Positions 18,282-29,701 of a DNA stretch of 64,000 nt are shown here, one piece after another. The stretch spans positions 445,600 to 509,599 of the forward strand of contig DS999532.1 in assembly GCA_000158135.1 (NCBI GenBank), in the 5' to 3' direction. Position numbers and translations under genes: made by a program. Positions within the stretch are counted from its first letter, which is position 1, and the number at the start of each line of letters is the position of its first letter. This DNA comes from Rhodobacteraceae bacterium KLH11 (lineage in GTDB: Bacteria; Pseudomonadota; Alphaproteobacteria; Rhodobacterales; Rhodobacteraceae). Below the pieces are notes generated by a model. That model worked only from the letters and a program-made list of their open reading frames with translations, did not search any database and was not told the origin of the DNA.

Positions 18282-18892
18282 CGGAAGCATCCTTATATCT
18301 ACGAGGCTTTGCACACGCGTTGTAAGGGACGTATGACGCCAACTGACACACGGCTCAAGCGGTCTTTTATCCTAAATCGAGACCTTCGGGCGATAGAACG
18401 GGCCTTTGATCGATCCCGTTGGCGAGGGGAACAGGCTTGTAAATTGTTCAAAGCGATTGCCACTTGAGAAAACATCGTCAAAACGTCACTTTGAGAAGAA
18501 TTGTTTGTTGGTGTGGCGCGCCTATTCCAACAATGCATCCCGAACCTAGTCACCTGAATCTAAAGTTCGCCGCATAAAGTTCGCCGCATAAGGTTTGCTG
18601 AGTTCGCTGGCAGAACCGTTTGACGGATGCGAGGATTACATAGAACGCGTTCAGGCAGAAGCGGGGCTGAGCCGTTATCTGTTCCCAGAGAAAAGTTGAT
18701 ACACAACGGCCCCGTGTCAATTTGCGCGCCCATATATGATTGATCCCGGATCAATCCTCATTTAAGGGAAGCCCTGTCAAATCAGAGTCACCCGTGAGGC
18801 GTCATCGCCTCGTTACGGCTCGGTGCCAGTTTAAGCGATGGCACGCACTCTTGGATCGCACGCCCCGAAAGGCTTAAAAAAGGTAAGGGAAT
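18282..18892. other. Long intergenic region upstream of icd, with tandem duplication
   Basis: A 611-base gap without a supportable gene. It contains a perfect 14-bp tandem repeat, TAAAGTTCGCCGCA, at 18561-18574 and 18575-18588. The 3' part must hold the icd promoter; AAGGTAAGGG just before 18893 is the icd ribosome-binding site. Confidence 0.5.
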
Positions 18893-21106
<2,214 letters not shown>

Positions 21107-21132
21107 ACCCAGCCGATATCGGGATTAAAACG

Positions 21133-21159
21133 AAACCGGCCCCATCGGGCCGGTTTTTT
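21133..21159 (+). terminator. Intrinsic terminator of icd
   Basis: A 10-bp perfect stem (AAACCGGCCC / GGGCCGGTTT), 4-base loop CATC, then a T-run to 21159. It begins 27 bases after the icd stop. Confidence 0.92.
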
Positions 21160-21172
21160 CAACTTGGAAATA

Positions 21173-21207
21173 AGAAAAGGGCCGACCCCCATAGTCAGCC
21201 CTTTTCT
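21173..21207. terminator. Second hairpin downstream of icd
   Basis: Perfect 10-bp inverted repeat AGAAAAGGGC / GCCCTTTTCT around a 15-base loop. The stem's own TTTTCT end could act as a weak T-tract in either direction, giving a backup terminator. Confidence 0.55.
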
Positions 21208-21412
21208 GAGTGAGTGGTGGGGCTGACGCCTCACCGGTGCAGTTGAGTTCATACTACGCCTATTACTCGCGTTGAATATTGGGGGATTCCCGTAGAGTCG
21301 GGCAATTTTTAATCTATGGGCGAATTTAATTTGCAATATGTCTAGTGTTTAATGCGGATACACCGCTTTCTACACCTCCAAGTACGGTCGATTGGCACTC
21401 ACATTGCATAAC

Positions 21413-21443
21413 AAAAAAAGGGGCCGATCCTGCGATCAGCCCC
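21413..21443 (-). terminator. Intrinsic terminator closing the LysM/kinase/GTPase block
   Basis: On the minus strand a stem GGGGC-T-GATC / GATC-G-GCCCC with loop GCAG is followed by seven Ts. It lies 26 bases downstream of the last minus-strand gene (stop at 21469) and marks the end of that block. Confidence 0.85.
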
Positions 21444-21468
21444 AAATTTGGTCATTACGACCGAGGGA

Positions 21469-22575
21469 TCAGTTTGATGCTGCTGTCATTCGTTCGTTTT
21501 GCTCGCGCAACGTGTCCGAGACGATCGCGTACCATTCACCGCTTTCACGCATTTCGATCAAACCACGGTTCAGCAGCGCAACATACTTGCGTGCATGCGG
21601 GTTTGATTTGTGTGCGTAGAAATGCAGGCTCAGAATGTTGTTGAGGTAATTGTTTTCAACCACCTCATTTGGTGCCACTCCCATTTCCGCAAGGATGTCA
21701 GCGGCAAGTTCTACTTCGAAGCTGACAACATCTGTCGTGCCGTTCAGCAACGCTTCCATGCATTCAACCGACGTTCTGGGCTGCATCATAGTAATGTTCG
21801 GGGCGACAAGGCCGACCTCTTCCAGATCGAAGGTGAACCAGCCGCCAGTCCGACAAACGGATGCGCCGTAGAAATCTTCGAAACTCTGCGCGCTGGCATA
21901 TTCGCTTTCTGCAAGGGTGAAGAAGCTGATGACCGAATCATATACCGGAACGGTGATTTCGAATTCGGTGCACCGCATCGTGGTGTTTTCACCCCATTCA
22001 TAGGATTTGTTGCTGCAATCGGGCATGTACCATCCGAGGGATACGTCAAACGCGCCCAAAGGAAGCAGGGTGCTGAGGTGCGATGCCCAATCATCCACAA
22101 AGCTGATCGAGTAATCGCGGTTGTTGCCACCCCGGCGCATCGCGGTTGATGCAAGACGTGACAGCATGCCACCATCGGCCATCTCCTGTTCGGCGAAGGG
22201 GGCCCAGTTATCGCCAACCACCATGCGGATCGGAGGCTCATAGATATTTGTGGTGGTGCTATCCGCGTATCTTGCCTCTTGGTTGGCGATCAATTCCCGG
22301 GCGGATTGACCATTAGGCAAGCTGCCATCTTCACAGGGCAACGCCAGAACCAGACCCGGATTCAGATCATTCGGGTTCGTGATGTTGTCGCGGTTGGCGT
22401 TGAAAATCGGCTGATAGTTGGATGTACCATAAGCCGCGATCGAGATTGTTGCCAGGGTGTCGCCATCAGAAACCGAATAGTTGGAACAGGCTTCTTGTGC
22501 GGCGGCGGCCCCGGCGCTGAGTGAAATGATGGCTGTGGCCGACATCGCCACTTTCTTCAGATTGAAATTGTGCAT
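21469..22575 (-). CDS. Secreted LysM plus solute-binding (SBP_bac_3-like) protein, second copy
   Basis: A 368-residue exported protein; GGAGGA eight bases upstream fixes ATG 22575. It has a Sec signal ending near AGAAAAQEAC, then a LysM-type peptidoglycan-binding motif (YSVSDGDTLATISIAAYG, about residues 28-75). The rest resembles family 3 solute-binding proteins (MVVGDNWAPF ... SLHFYAHKSNPHARKYV), with paired cysteines as in extracellular sensor domains. There is no transporter beside it, so it more likely senses a ligand at the cell wall than feeds an importer. It lies 43 bases after a paralogue and is last in the block that also carries a kinase, phosphatase and FHA protein. Confidence 0.82.
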   Translation of the reverse strand: MHNFNLKKVAMSATAIISLSAGAAAAQEACSNYSVSDGDTLATISIAAYGTSNYQPIFNANRDNITNPNDLNPGLVLALPCEDGSLPNGQSARELIANQEARYADSTTTNIYEPPIRMVVGDNWAPFAEQEMADGGMLSRLASTAMRRGGNNRDYSISFVDDWASHLSTLLPLGAFDVSLGWYMPDCSNKSYEWGENTTMRCTEFEITVPVYDSVISFFTLAESEYASAQSFEDFYGASVCRTGGWFTFDLEEVGLVAPNITMMQPRTSVECMEALLNGTTDVVSFEVELAADILAEMGVAPNEVVENNYLNNILSLHFYAHKSNPHARKYVALLNRGLIEMRESGEWYAIVSDTLREQNERMTAASN

Positions 22576-22618
22576 GTGTATTTCCTCCAGACTTGTCATT
22601 GTCAGGCCTGCTCGGGCC

Positions 22619-23881
22619 TTACCCATTTTCCATTTGATGACGCAGAGCCGTCGACACGATGTCGCGCCACTCGCCAGATTGCTGCATGATCGCCAACCCC
22701 TGATTGAGCGTTTCAAGAACCGCTTCGCCATCGGGGCTGTCTTTGTGCGTCATGACGTTAAGCGCCTTGATTGCCGCCAGATTTGGGTTCTCGATAACCT
22801 GATGTTCGTATCCCAGACGGTTGATCGCCTCGCCCGCCAGATGCGCCTCGATGGCGACGATGTCTGCAGAGCCATCCATGACCGCGTGAAAACAATCATC
22901 CGGAGAGACCGGGCGCATCAGGGTTATGGCGGGTTCATAAAGGCCAACAGCGTCCATATGTGACAATGACCAGCCTTCGGGGCGGCAAATCGTGGCGCCC
23001 GCGAAATCGGAATAGCTCAGCGTGGTTTCGTAGCCCGTGCCTTCGCGGGCAAAGAATGTGTCCACGACCTCATAGAACGGGTTTGAGAAGTTATATGTTT
23101 CGCACCGGCTCCGGTCGGCCTCGGACAGCACATCGCCCTGCTCGCAATTGGGGCGAGACCAGGGGAAGGTTGCATCAAAGGCCAGGGTCGGCATCAGCAG
23201 GTCCAGATGTGATGACCAGTCATTTACGAACTGGATTTTGTACCCCTGTTCCGGTGCCGCGCGCAGCATCGCGGTTTCAACCAGATGTGTGTATAGCCCG
23301 CGATTGGGCAGCGCTTCGTCAGTGAACGGGGCATAGTTGCCGCCTGTGATCAGCAGCAGTTGACGGTCACGAATGTCCGGGCGCTCACTGCTTGCGGCGT
23401 TGCGGATCAGGGCGGCCCCTTCGGCACGGGCGGCCTCAATCTCTTTCTTTGCATCGGCCTTGGCCGCGATCACCGCGTCTGCGTTGGCCTTCTTGGCCTC
23501 GGCTTCTGCGGCGGCAACGCGGGCCTCGGCCGCTGCGATGGCTTTCTCGGCGCGTTCTTCTGCAGCTTTAACCAGTTCGGAGGCCATTTCAGCAGCGATC
23601 CGGCCTGCTTCGGTGTCCGGCAAGGCTGGTGCGCGACCGATCTCTTCCAGACAGGGGAAGGTCAGAACATCGCCGACGCGGATAATGTTGGGGTTGGAGC
23701 CGATCGTGTCGCGGTTCACGTCATAAAGAAACCGATAATCCTCGGTCGCATAGACCGCAATCGCCAGTTCCCGCAGGCTGTCCCCGCGCTGGATTTCATA
23801 GGTCGAGCAGGCCTCTTGTGCCGAGGCCATCCCGGTTGTGGCCGCAAGGGCCAGACTGGATATGATCAGATGGTTTCTCAT
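22619..23881 (-). CDS. Secreted LysM plus coiled-coil plus solute-binding-like protein, first copy
   Basis: A 420-residue paralogue of the next gene. ATG 23881 has AGGACA just upstream. Order: signal peptide with the same AQEAC junction, LysM (YEIQRGDSLRELAIAVYA), an alanine/glutamate-rich coiled-coil of about 70 residues (near 95-165), then the SBP-like domain (GGNYAPFTDEALPNRGL ... VMTHKDSPDGEAVLETLNQG). The coiled-coil, missing in the other copy, could span the periplasm or mediate oligomerisation. Twenty-two bases separate it from the PP2C gene, so it is co-transcribed with the signalling genes. Confidence 0.82.
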   Translation of the reverse strand: MRNHLIISSLALAATTGMASAQEACSTYEIQRGDSLRELAIAVYATEDYRFLYDVNRDTIGSNPNIIRVGDVLTFPCLEEIGRAPALPDTEAGRIAAEMASELVKAAEERAEKAIAAAEARVAAAEAEAKKANADAVIAAKADAKKEIEAARAEGAALIRNAASSERPDIRDRQLLLITGGNYAPFTDEALPNRGLYTHLVETAMLRAAPEQGYKIQFVNDWSSHLDLLMPTLAFDATFPWSRPNCEQGDVLSEADRSRCETYNFSNPFYEVVDTFFAREGTGYETTLSYSDFAGATICRPEGWSLSHMDAVGLYEPAITLMRPVSPDDCFHAVMDGSADIVAIEAHLAGEAINRLGYEHQVIENPNLAAIKALNVMTHKDSPDGEAVLETLNQGLAIMQQSGEWRDIVSTALRHQMENG

Positions 23882-23903
23882 TTGTCCTGTTTCACTGCCT
23901 TCT

Positions 23904-24683
23904 TTATGTTTGGGTCGGTTTGACCACGGCGATTGAGATATTGTCCTGATCCGGATCAGCCTTGGCATGCAGCGCCTGAAGCAGCGCATCAGCGATATCG
24001 CGGGCAGGTGATTGAATATGGCTGCGCACCAGCACCTCGATCTCGGGATGGCTGAGATATTGCAGGCCATCACTGCCAAGGATCAGAACATCCGCCGGGC
24101 TCAGCAACAGGGGTTGTTCCGGACAATCCACCTTGGGGATTGCCGCCCCCATGATGACCGAGGTCAACTGGTTGCGATCAGGATGGGCCTGCGCCTCGTC
24201 CGGGCTTAGCAGCCCCTGCGCCAGTTGCGCATCAATCTCGGGGGCCATCGAGTGATCTTCGTTGATCTGCAACAGGTTGTTGTCACGGAACAGATAAAGC
24301 GGACTGTCGCCGATCGAAATCCAGAACACCTGTTGATCCAGCATCAGCATGCCCAACAGGGTAGAGCCCAGATTGATCTTGTTTTCCGCGCTATGGCTGG
24401 CCATCGCGGCATTGGCCTGCATTGCGGCCACTGGCAGAGCGTCGAGCAGGGCGCTCTGCGCAAGATCAGGCTCATCCAGTTGGGCATCCACGGCGTCGCG
24501 CCAGGCGGAAATGACCAGTTCCGATGCGACTTCGCCCGCATCATGGCCACCCATACCATCCGCAACGACAACATATCCCGCATCGGCCGCATCAGAGACC
24601 CGCGCGGCAATGGCGTCTTCCTGCGTCTCGCGCTGACCCTGATCCAGGATCAGGGCAATGTCATATGCAGGGGTCGCCAGCAT
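23904..24683 (-). CDS. PP2C-family Ser/Thr protein phosphatase
   Basis: A 259-residue cytoplasmic phosphatase of the PPM type. Metal-binding motifs are visible: QGQRETQEDA, VVADGMGGHDAGEVAS, SIGDSPLYL, and the C-terminal LILGSDGL and DNISIAVV. It removes phosphate from serine or threonine and should reverse the kinase encoded at 25926. Its ATG overlaps the FHA gene stop (TAATG), so the pair is translationally coupled. Length and motifs match the stand-alone phosphatases of kinase-phosphatase-FHA sets in type VI loci, but no such secretion genes are here. Confidence 0.93.
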   Translation of the reverse strand: MLATPAYDIALILDQGQRETQEDAIAARVSDAADAGYVVVADGMGGHDAGEVASELVISAWRDAVDAQLDEPDLAQSALLDALPVAAMQANAAMASHSAENKINLGSTLLGMLMLDQQVFWISIGDSPLYLFRDNNLLQINEDHSMAPEIDAQLAQGLLSPDEAQAHPDRNQLTSVIMGAAIPKVDCPEQPLLLSPADVLILGSDGLQYLSHPEIEVLVRSHIQSPARDIADALLQALHAKADPDQDNISIAVVKPTQT

Positions 24684-25723
24684 TAATCAGCATCCCGCCA
24701 GTCAAAACCATCGTCGCAGAAGGTTGCAAAGCGGATCGAGGTTTCGCTGATCCGGATCAGGTCACCACTGGACAGGGCAACGGTGCTGAGCACCGGCTTG
24801 CCGTTCAAGCGCACGATATTGGCCTTGCCGCCATGACCCAGATAACATTTCCGGTCTTCGGGATCATAGGCGATCACGGCATGGTTGCTGCGCGAGATTC
24901 CGGTGTCCCCGAAATCCAGCTGAATGGCCTGATCGTCGTTGCGCCCGATCTGCATCAGGCCTTCTGTCAGCGTGATGCATGCACCCCGGCCCGGACCGGC
25001 AGTGATAACCAGCCAGCCAACGGGATAGGTCTGTTGTGCGGCTTCGGTTTTGGCAATCGGTTCCGAGGTCTCCATCATATCCTGCACATGCGTGTCAGCC
25101 CGTTCAAAGCCCAGAAATGTGGTCTTCACGCGCGCTCGGCGATCTTCGGCAGGGGCCGGGGCGGGCGTTGCGACGGGTGTGGGCATTTCGGCAACCGGTG
25201 TGGGTTCCGGCGCAGGATCAGCAATGACTTCCGGCTCGGCCACCAGTTCCGGTTCTGGCGCAGGCTCGGAGGTCATCTCGGGCGCAGCCGGAACCTCAGG
25301 AGTTGCGTCGGGTTCAATCGGGGTTTCAGCCTCTGCTTCGGGCTCGGACGCGACCGTTGCCGCAACAAAAACCGAGATATCATCTTCCTGAACCTTATCT
25401 TCCGGTGCCAGATGAAGCGTGACGATCTGGTCGTCATCGGCGGTGGCCGTTTCCTCTGCGGTACTTTGTGCTTCGGCAGGGTCTTCCGCTGCGGTCTGAG
25501 TTTCATCAAACTCGGGCATGGGGTCTTCCGGGATCAGCTCATCCGTATCCTCGTAGCTGTCCGAACTCATATTGCCGCCAGCCAGAGCGGTACGCAGCGC
25601 GTTGAAATCGGCGATTGGCTCGGGCTTTTCTTCCTGTACCGCTTCGGCCTCGACCGCGTCTTCTTCTTTTGGTTTGCCAGCACCTTCGAGAAGCCGGCTA
25701 AGAGGGCTTTTATATTTGAACAT
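24683..25723 (-). CDS. FHA-domain phosphothreonine-binding protein
   Basis: About 346 residues from ATG 25723; a GTG ten codons upstream (25753) is an alternative. The N-terminal segment (FKYKSPLSRLLEG) is basic, the middle (about 60-220) is a long Glu/Pro/Ala-rich linker, and the last 90 residues form an FHA domain with MQIGRNDDQ, ISRSNHAVI and LNGKPV. FHA domains bind phosphothreonine, so the protein is a likely substrate-reader of the neighbouring kinase. It is coupled to the PP2C gene. The acidic disordered linker suggests a flexible scaffold. Confidence 0.9.
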   Translation of the reverse strand: MFKYKSPLSRLLEGAGKPKEEDAVEAEAVQEEKPEPIADFNALRTALAGGNMSSDSYEDTDELIPEDPMPEFDETQTAAEDPAEAQSTAEETATADDDQIVTLHLAPEDKVQEDDISVFVAATVASEPEAEAETPIEPDATPEVPAAPEMTSEPAPEPELVAEPEVIADPAPEPTPVAEMPTPVATPAPAPAEDRRARVKTTFLGFERADTHVQDMMETSEPIAKTEAAQQTYPVGWLVITAGPGRGACITLTEGLMQIGRNDDQAIQLDFGDTGISRSNHAVIAYDPEDRKCYLGHGGKANIVRLNGKPVLSTVALSSGDLIRISETSIRFATFCDDGFDWRDAD

Positions 25724-25925
25724 GGTGTCGACACCTTCTGTGATTTCTGACACGGGGATTTCCCCGCGGGACTGCTACAAACCGCTGCCCGTAACGCGCA
25801 GGGCACTTATGAAGAGGAAAACAGGGAAACTTTTACATCGCGACGGGCCGGTTCCCGACGGGGTGGCTGAACATGGGCCACCCCCAACACACATACGTTG
25901 GCGATTGTCACATGAACCGGTGCAA

Positions 25926-28073
25926 TTACTCCTGCGTTAGCTGCATAACCGCAGTGCTTTCAGTGCCGCCACGCAACACACGCAGGCGCGCTTGGGGCTG
26001 ATTTTCGGATACGAGTTGGCTGAGAATGCCATCCAGACTATCGGGTTTATCCAGTGCAATCCGGGTTTGTGCCTCGCTCAGCAGAACATCCCCACGCTGC
26101 AGGCCGCCCGCTGTGTTCCCGGGGACGGATGCGACCACCGTTTGCCAGCCGCCTTCACCTGTGTGGCGGGCATCGAATGTATAGCCATTTTGCAGGCCGA
26201 ACATGCGATGGGCTGGCAAGGCAAGCAATCCGTTCTGAGCGCGTGTTTCGCCCAGGGCCCGATAGCGCGCCGCGACGCGGACATATCCATCGGGGTCAAC
26301 CGAGAAATCGTCAAGAACCTGTGAGACCAGCGATGCGTCTGCACGGACGGGCTTGCTGTTGAGCGTATAGATGGTTGCCCCGCGCTGAACCCAGTCACCA
26401 ATCACTGACATGTCGCGATCAGCATCGACGCGGCTGATGGCAAAGATATTGCCCGTCGAAGTACGACGTTTGGACGTTGTGAAGGGCAGATCGATGTCCC
26501 AATGACCAAACGCAATCTGGTCTTCAGCCAGCGTTACCGGCGTGATTTCTGCGACCACTTCGCTTGCCACTGCTTCGGGTGTTGCAACGGGTTCTGGCTG
26601 CGCCTCGGCGACTGTGGGTTCTTCCGGCGCTGTTTGTGTCTGCTCGACAGGTTGTTCTTGCGCCGTTTCCGGTTCTGGTGCCAAAGCAGGTTCGGCCTGT
26701 TGCGGCTCTGTCGTGGCTTCGGCTGTTTGCTCGACCTGTTCCGGTGCAACTTCCGTGGAAGACGGAGTTGCTGGTGCCTGTGTGGTCGCCGTTGATGTTT
26801 CGGGCGTTGACGGATCGCCCGACATTAGGAAAAACCCTCCGGCGGCGACGGCAGCCAATACAACTGCAGCGCCTGCGATCATCTTGCCACTGCCGCCAGA
26901 GCCGCTTTTGACCACAGTGTCGACCGCGACTGTGGTCTCTTCCTGAGGGGCGAATTTCGCCAGATCCTCTTCAGGCTTGTCCTCGTTGCCAAGCACCAGA
27001 TCCGAGTTTCCGGCCAGCAGGGCGGTAACGACAGCCTCGGCATTTTCGCTTTCTGCCTTGATCCGCTCTTTTTCGGCCTTCTCGTCCTTGCGATCCATGC
27101 CGACAATGACCGAAACCGGGCGATAGGCGAATGTATCGAACATCACATCGGGGCCCCGGAACATACGCAACCAGTCCAGCGCAGTCTGCAGCCGGTCGGT
27201 TGCATGAACCTCCATCGCCTTGTCGATGGCTTCAAGGAAATCCTTCGGATAGCCGTCGAACCGCCCGGCCAATGGCACGTAGGGATCGGGCTGGCTGTTG
27301 TTGAACGCGTTCAGGCGGGTCTGGCCGTCAATCGGGCGCTCGCCGCTGATCGCATGATAGAGCGTGGCGGCAAGTACATAGAGGTCACTGCTGGGCCCCT
27401 GATCCGCGCCGCGCACATAGAATTCATGTGGCGAATACCCGTCTTTGATCACGCGCAACGTCAGCAGGGCCGCCGATTTGTTTGCCGCCTGTTCACGCGC
27501 TGCGCCAAAATCAATCAGGACAGGTTCGCCGTTTTCGTCGATCAGGATGTTGTCGGGTGAGATGTCGCGATGCAACATACCGCTTTGGTGGATGAACGAG
27601 ACCGCCGAAAGCATCTTCTCAGTGACCTGAACAATGAAATCGGGCCCGCTGTCCTTGTCGGGGTTCTCGACATAATCCAGCAGGTCGCAACCGCGGATCA
27701 GATCCATCGCGATATAGGCGGTGTTGTTGTCTTCGAACACCTGATGCACATCGACGATATTGGGATGAACCAGACGTGCGTGGTTGCGCGCTTCCTGAAT
27801 GAACAGGTCAATGATCGCCCGCAGATCGTCCTTATGATCGGGGTCGGCCGGTTCGACCAGATCGCCACTCCGCTGACACAGCGCGCCCGGATAGCATTCC
27901 TTGATAACCACGTCCCGATCCAGGCTGTCGCGTGCAAGGTAAGTAATTCCAAACCCGCCATTGCTGAGAAAGCGGAGTATCTCATACTGACCGCGCAGCA
28001 GCTTTGCGCCTGGCTGCAATCCTTCGATCTGAGGTTCGTCGTGCGTCGCACCGACCGCCTGATTGTGGCTCAT
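25926..28073 (-). CDS. Transmembrane Ser/Thr protein kinase with C-terminal PDZ-like domain
   Basis: A 715-residue Hanks-type kinase. The catalytic domain covers about residues 28-300: glycine loop GGFGITYLARD, Lys58 in VIKE, HRDISPDN with Asp170, and DFG at 188-190. A linker leads to one transmembrane helix near 395-417 (AGAAVVLAAVAAGGFF). An acidic Pro/Gln/Glu-rich stretch follows, then a periplasmic part ending in a PDZ-like module (GGLQRGDVLLSEAQ). The kinase is thus cytoplasmic and a sensor region is outside. Periplasmic LysM-SBP proteins from the same block are plausible signal inputs, and the FHA protein, PP2C and GTPases plausible partners. The last two points are inference. Confidence 0.92.
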   Translation of the reverse strand: MSHNQAVGATHDEPQIEGLQPGAKLLRGQYEILRFLSNGGFGITYLARDSLDRDVVIKECYPGALCQRSGDLVEPADPDHKDDLRAIIDLFIQEARNHARLVHPNIVDVHQVFEDNNTAYIAMDLIRGCDLLDYVENPDKDSGPDFIVQVTEKMLSAVSFIHQSGMLHRDISPDNILIDENGEPVLIDFGAAREQAANKSAALLTLRVIKDGYSPHEFYVRGADQGPSSDLYVLAATLYHAISGERPIDGQTRLNAFNNSQPDPYVPLAGRFDGYPKDFLEAIDKAMEVHATDRLQTALDWLRMFRGPDVMFDTFAYRPVSVIVGMDRKDEKAEKERIKAESENAEAVVTALLAGNSDLVLGNEDKPEEDLAKFAPQEETTVAVDTVVKSGSGGSGKMIAGAAVVLAAVAAGGFFLMSGDPSTPETSTATTQAPATPSSTEVAPEQVEQTAEATTEPQQAEPALAPEPETAQEQPVEQTQTAPEEPTVAEAQPEPVATPEAVASEVVAEITPVTLAEDQIAFGHWDIDLPFTTSKRRTSTGNIFAISRVDADRDMSVIGDWVQRGATIYTLNSKPVRADASLVSQVLDDFSVDPDGYVRVAARYRALGETRAQNGLLALPAHRMFGLQNGYTFDARHTGEGGWQTVVASVPGNTAGGLQRGDVLLSEAQTRIALDKPDSLDGILSQLVSENQPQARLRVLRGGTESTAVMQLTQE

Positions 28074-28236
28074 TTCTTCCCGCCCATTCTACTCGTTTTG
28101 CGGCATGGATAACTGGGCTTTCAGCCCGCGAACTCACAACCAAACACAACCGCAGGACACTTGAGACGGTTAGACGTTTCAAATTTGACTTTATTGGGGC
28201 CGCCTGATGGCTTCACTATGGATCACAAAACCGACA

Positions 28237-28266
28237 ATCATACATATTGTTCTTGCATCCATTCAA
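28237..28266 (-). promoter_or_regulatory. Putative sigma-70-type promoter of the kinase unit
   Basis: On the minus strand TTGAAT (28266-28261) and TATGAT (28242-28237) are separated by 18 bp. They lie in the 338-base gap (28074-28411) that parts the GTPase genes from the kinase gene and holds no other supported feature. A transcript would have a leader of about 155 bases before ATG 28073. Confidence 0.4.
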
Positions 28267-28411
28267 ACCACCATATGTGGTAAATCGTGGTTGGAAAAAA
28301 TGGAGTCTATCTTACTGATATGGCCTATTGGTCCACGGAATCGAAACAATAAAGCAGCGATTCTGGCCCAATCGAATCGCTGCGTTGCGGCTCAATTTTT
28401 GCGGGAAAACG

Positions 28412-29701
28412 TCAGGTGCCGGTTCTGGATGGCGCCGAAGCGACGGTGCTGCCAGCCCATGCGAGGTTATCGCTGAGCTGGGCAAGGATGCTGATCGCGT
28501 CCTTCAACGGTGCATCGCCACTTTCAAATTGCAGCAGCAGCAACAGATCGGTCGCCTTTTCAAACTCTGCAGGAATCCAGTCAGCTTCCGGGGCGATTTC
28601 ATCACCGGATTCCAGCCGCTCTGCGAAATCCTCGACGATTTCCTGACAGCTTTGCAGGAAAGCCGCCGGTTCAATCCCCGAGCTTTCGCGCAGATCATTA
28701 TAGATGCTGGCAATCGCCGCCAGCCAATCTTCAAGGATCGGATTGTCCAGCGGGGGCAGGGCGGTTTCAAGGCTGGCCTGCACGGCTTGACCATCTGCCC
28801 CGGCCTCCGCCGCAGGCGTATCATCTGTGTGCTCGGCAAGATAGCGCAGGAAGACATCTGTCAGATCTTTTCGGGCAGATTCTAGATCATTTCGGCGATG
28901 CTCTGAGGCAACCTGCAGCACCTGCTCTGCCAGGTTTTGACCGCCACAACTCTCCCACAGATCGAAATCCGGTTCGGGCTCCTGTTCCATGGCGCGCACG
29001 GCCACCGGTGTGCCAATCGGCACGACAGCGCGGAACATGTCACCCTTTTCCTTGTTCAGACGAGCCGTGACCCGATCCAGCGCATCACGCACGGGGGGCA
29101 GGTCGGCATGGGTCACAGCAAGCAGACTGTTATCCCGCAACTGTTGCGGCACTTGCGACCACAAATGGCGCTCGGTCTCGCGCCAGGCATTGGTGCCGTT
29201 AGTGCACCAGATCGCGCAGTCCACATATTTCAGAAGTTCCAGCGTCTGTTTGTATGTGTCGTCCAGCGCCCCTGCGCCGGGCAGGTCGAACAACGAGATT
29301 TCCTGAAGGGCAGGGGTGTTCAACCCGACCGAGATGAAATCCGGATTGTCCGCCGCCGCTTTTTCCAGCGTGATGCCGGAATAAACCTTGGGTTCCTTGT
29401 TCCACCATCCAACCGTGGTTTCCGGCGTCTCGGCATAGGCGACAATGACCAGTGGCAGCTTCAGATGCTGTGGCCCGGTTGGCAGAATGTCCGCCCCGGC
29501 CAGCATATTCGCAAGGCTGGATTTGCCTGCACCAAACTCTCCGGCAAAACCGATTGAAACCGCGTTCGAAAGCCGTTCGGCATGAGCCAGCGCGCGGGTG
29601 CGCAGATCGTCCAGTTCGGACGACGAGGGTAGGTTTTCGGTGGCGGTCAGGAAACGCTCTAACTGGCGCACTTCCTTCTCGGTTCCGGGGAAGTCAATCA
29701 T
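28412..29701 (-). CDS. Dynamin-like GTPase, small type (second pair)
   Basis: A 429-residue GTPase. P-loop GEFGAGKS is near residues 54-61, G3 reads DLPGAG, and the G4 equivalent is THAD. The segment TNGTNAWRETERHLW after G3 is nearly repeated in the GTPase at 33106, so the two are paralogues. The rest is predicted helical, as expected for a stalk, but short, and no membrane helix is obvious. Dynamin-like proteins bind and remodel membranes, often as heterodimers of unequal subunits. Its ATG overlaps the stop of the larger GTPase by four bases (ATGA), which points to such a pair. Confidence 0.85.
   Translation of the reverse strand: MIDFPGTEKEVRQLERFLTATENLPSSSELDDLRTRALAHAERLSNAVSIGFAGEFGAGKSSLANMLAGADILPTGPQHLKLPLVIVAYAETPETTVGWWNKEPKVYSGITLEKAAADNPDFISVGLNTPALQEISLFDLPGAGALDDTYKQTLELLKYVDCAIWCTNGTNAWRETERHLWSQVPQQLRDNSLLAVTHADLPPVRDALDRVTARLNKEKGDMFRAVVPIGTPVAVRAMEQEPEPDFDLWESCGGQNLAEQVLQVASEHRRNDLESARKDLTDVFLRYLAEHTDDTPAAEAGADGQAVQASLETALPPLDNPILEDWLAAIASIYNDLRESSGIEPAAFLQSCQEIVEDFAERLESGDEIAPEADWIPAEFEKATDLLLLLQFESGDAPLKDAISILAQLSDNLAWAGSTVASAPSRTGT

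Noticed and set aside
24683..26946. Repeated Glu/Pro/Ala and Ser/Ala-rich frames opposite the FHA and kinase genes
   Set aside because: They are antisense to biased linker codons; the sense frames carry recognisable kinase and FHA motifs.
21469..28073. Type VI secretion locus
   Set aside because: Kinase, phosphatase and FHA genes are present, but there are no Tss genes (sheath, baseplate, ClpV, TssM) in the window.
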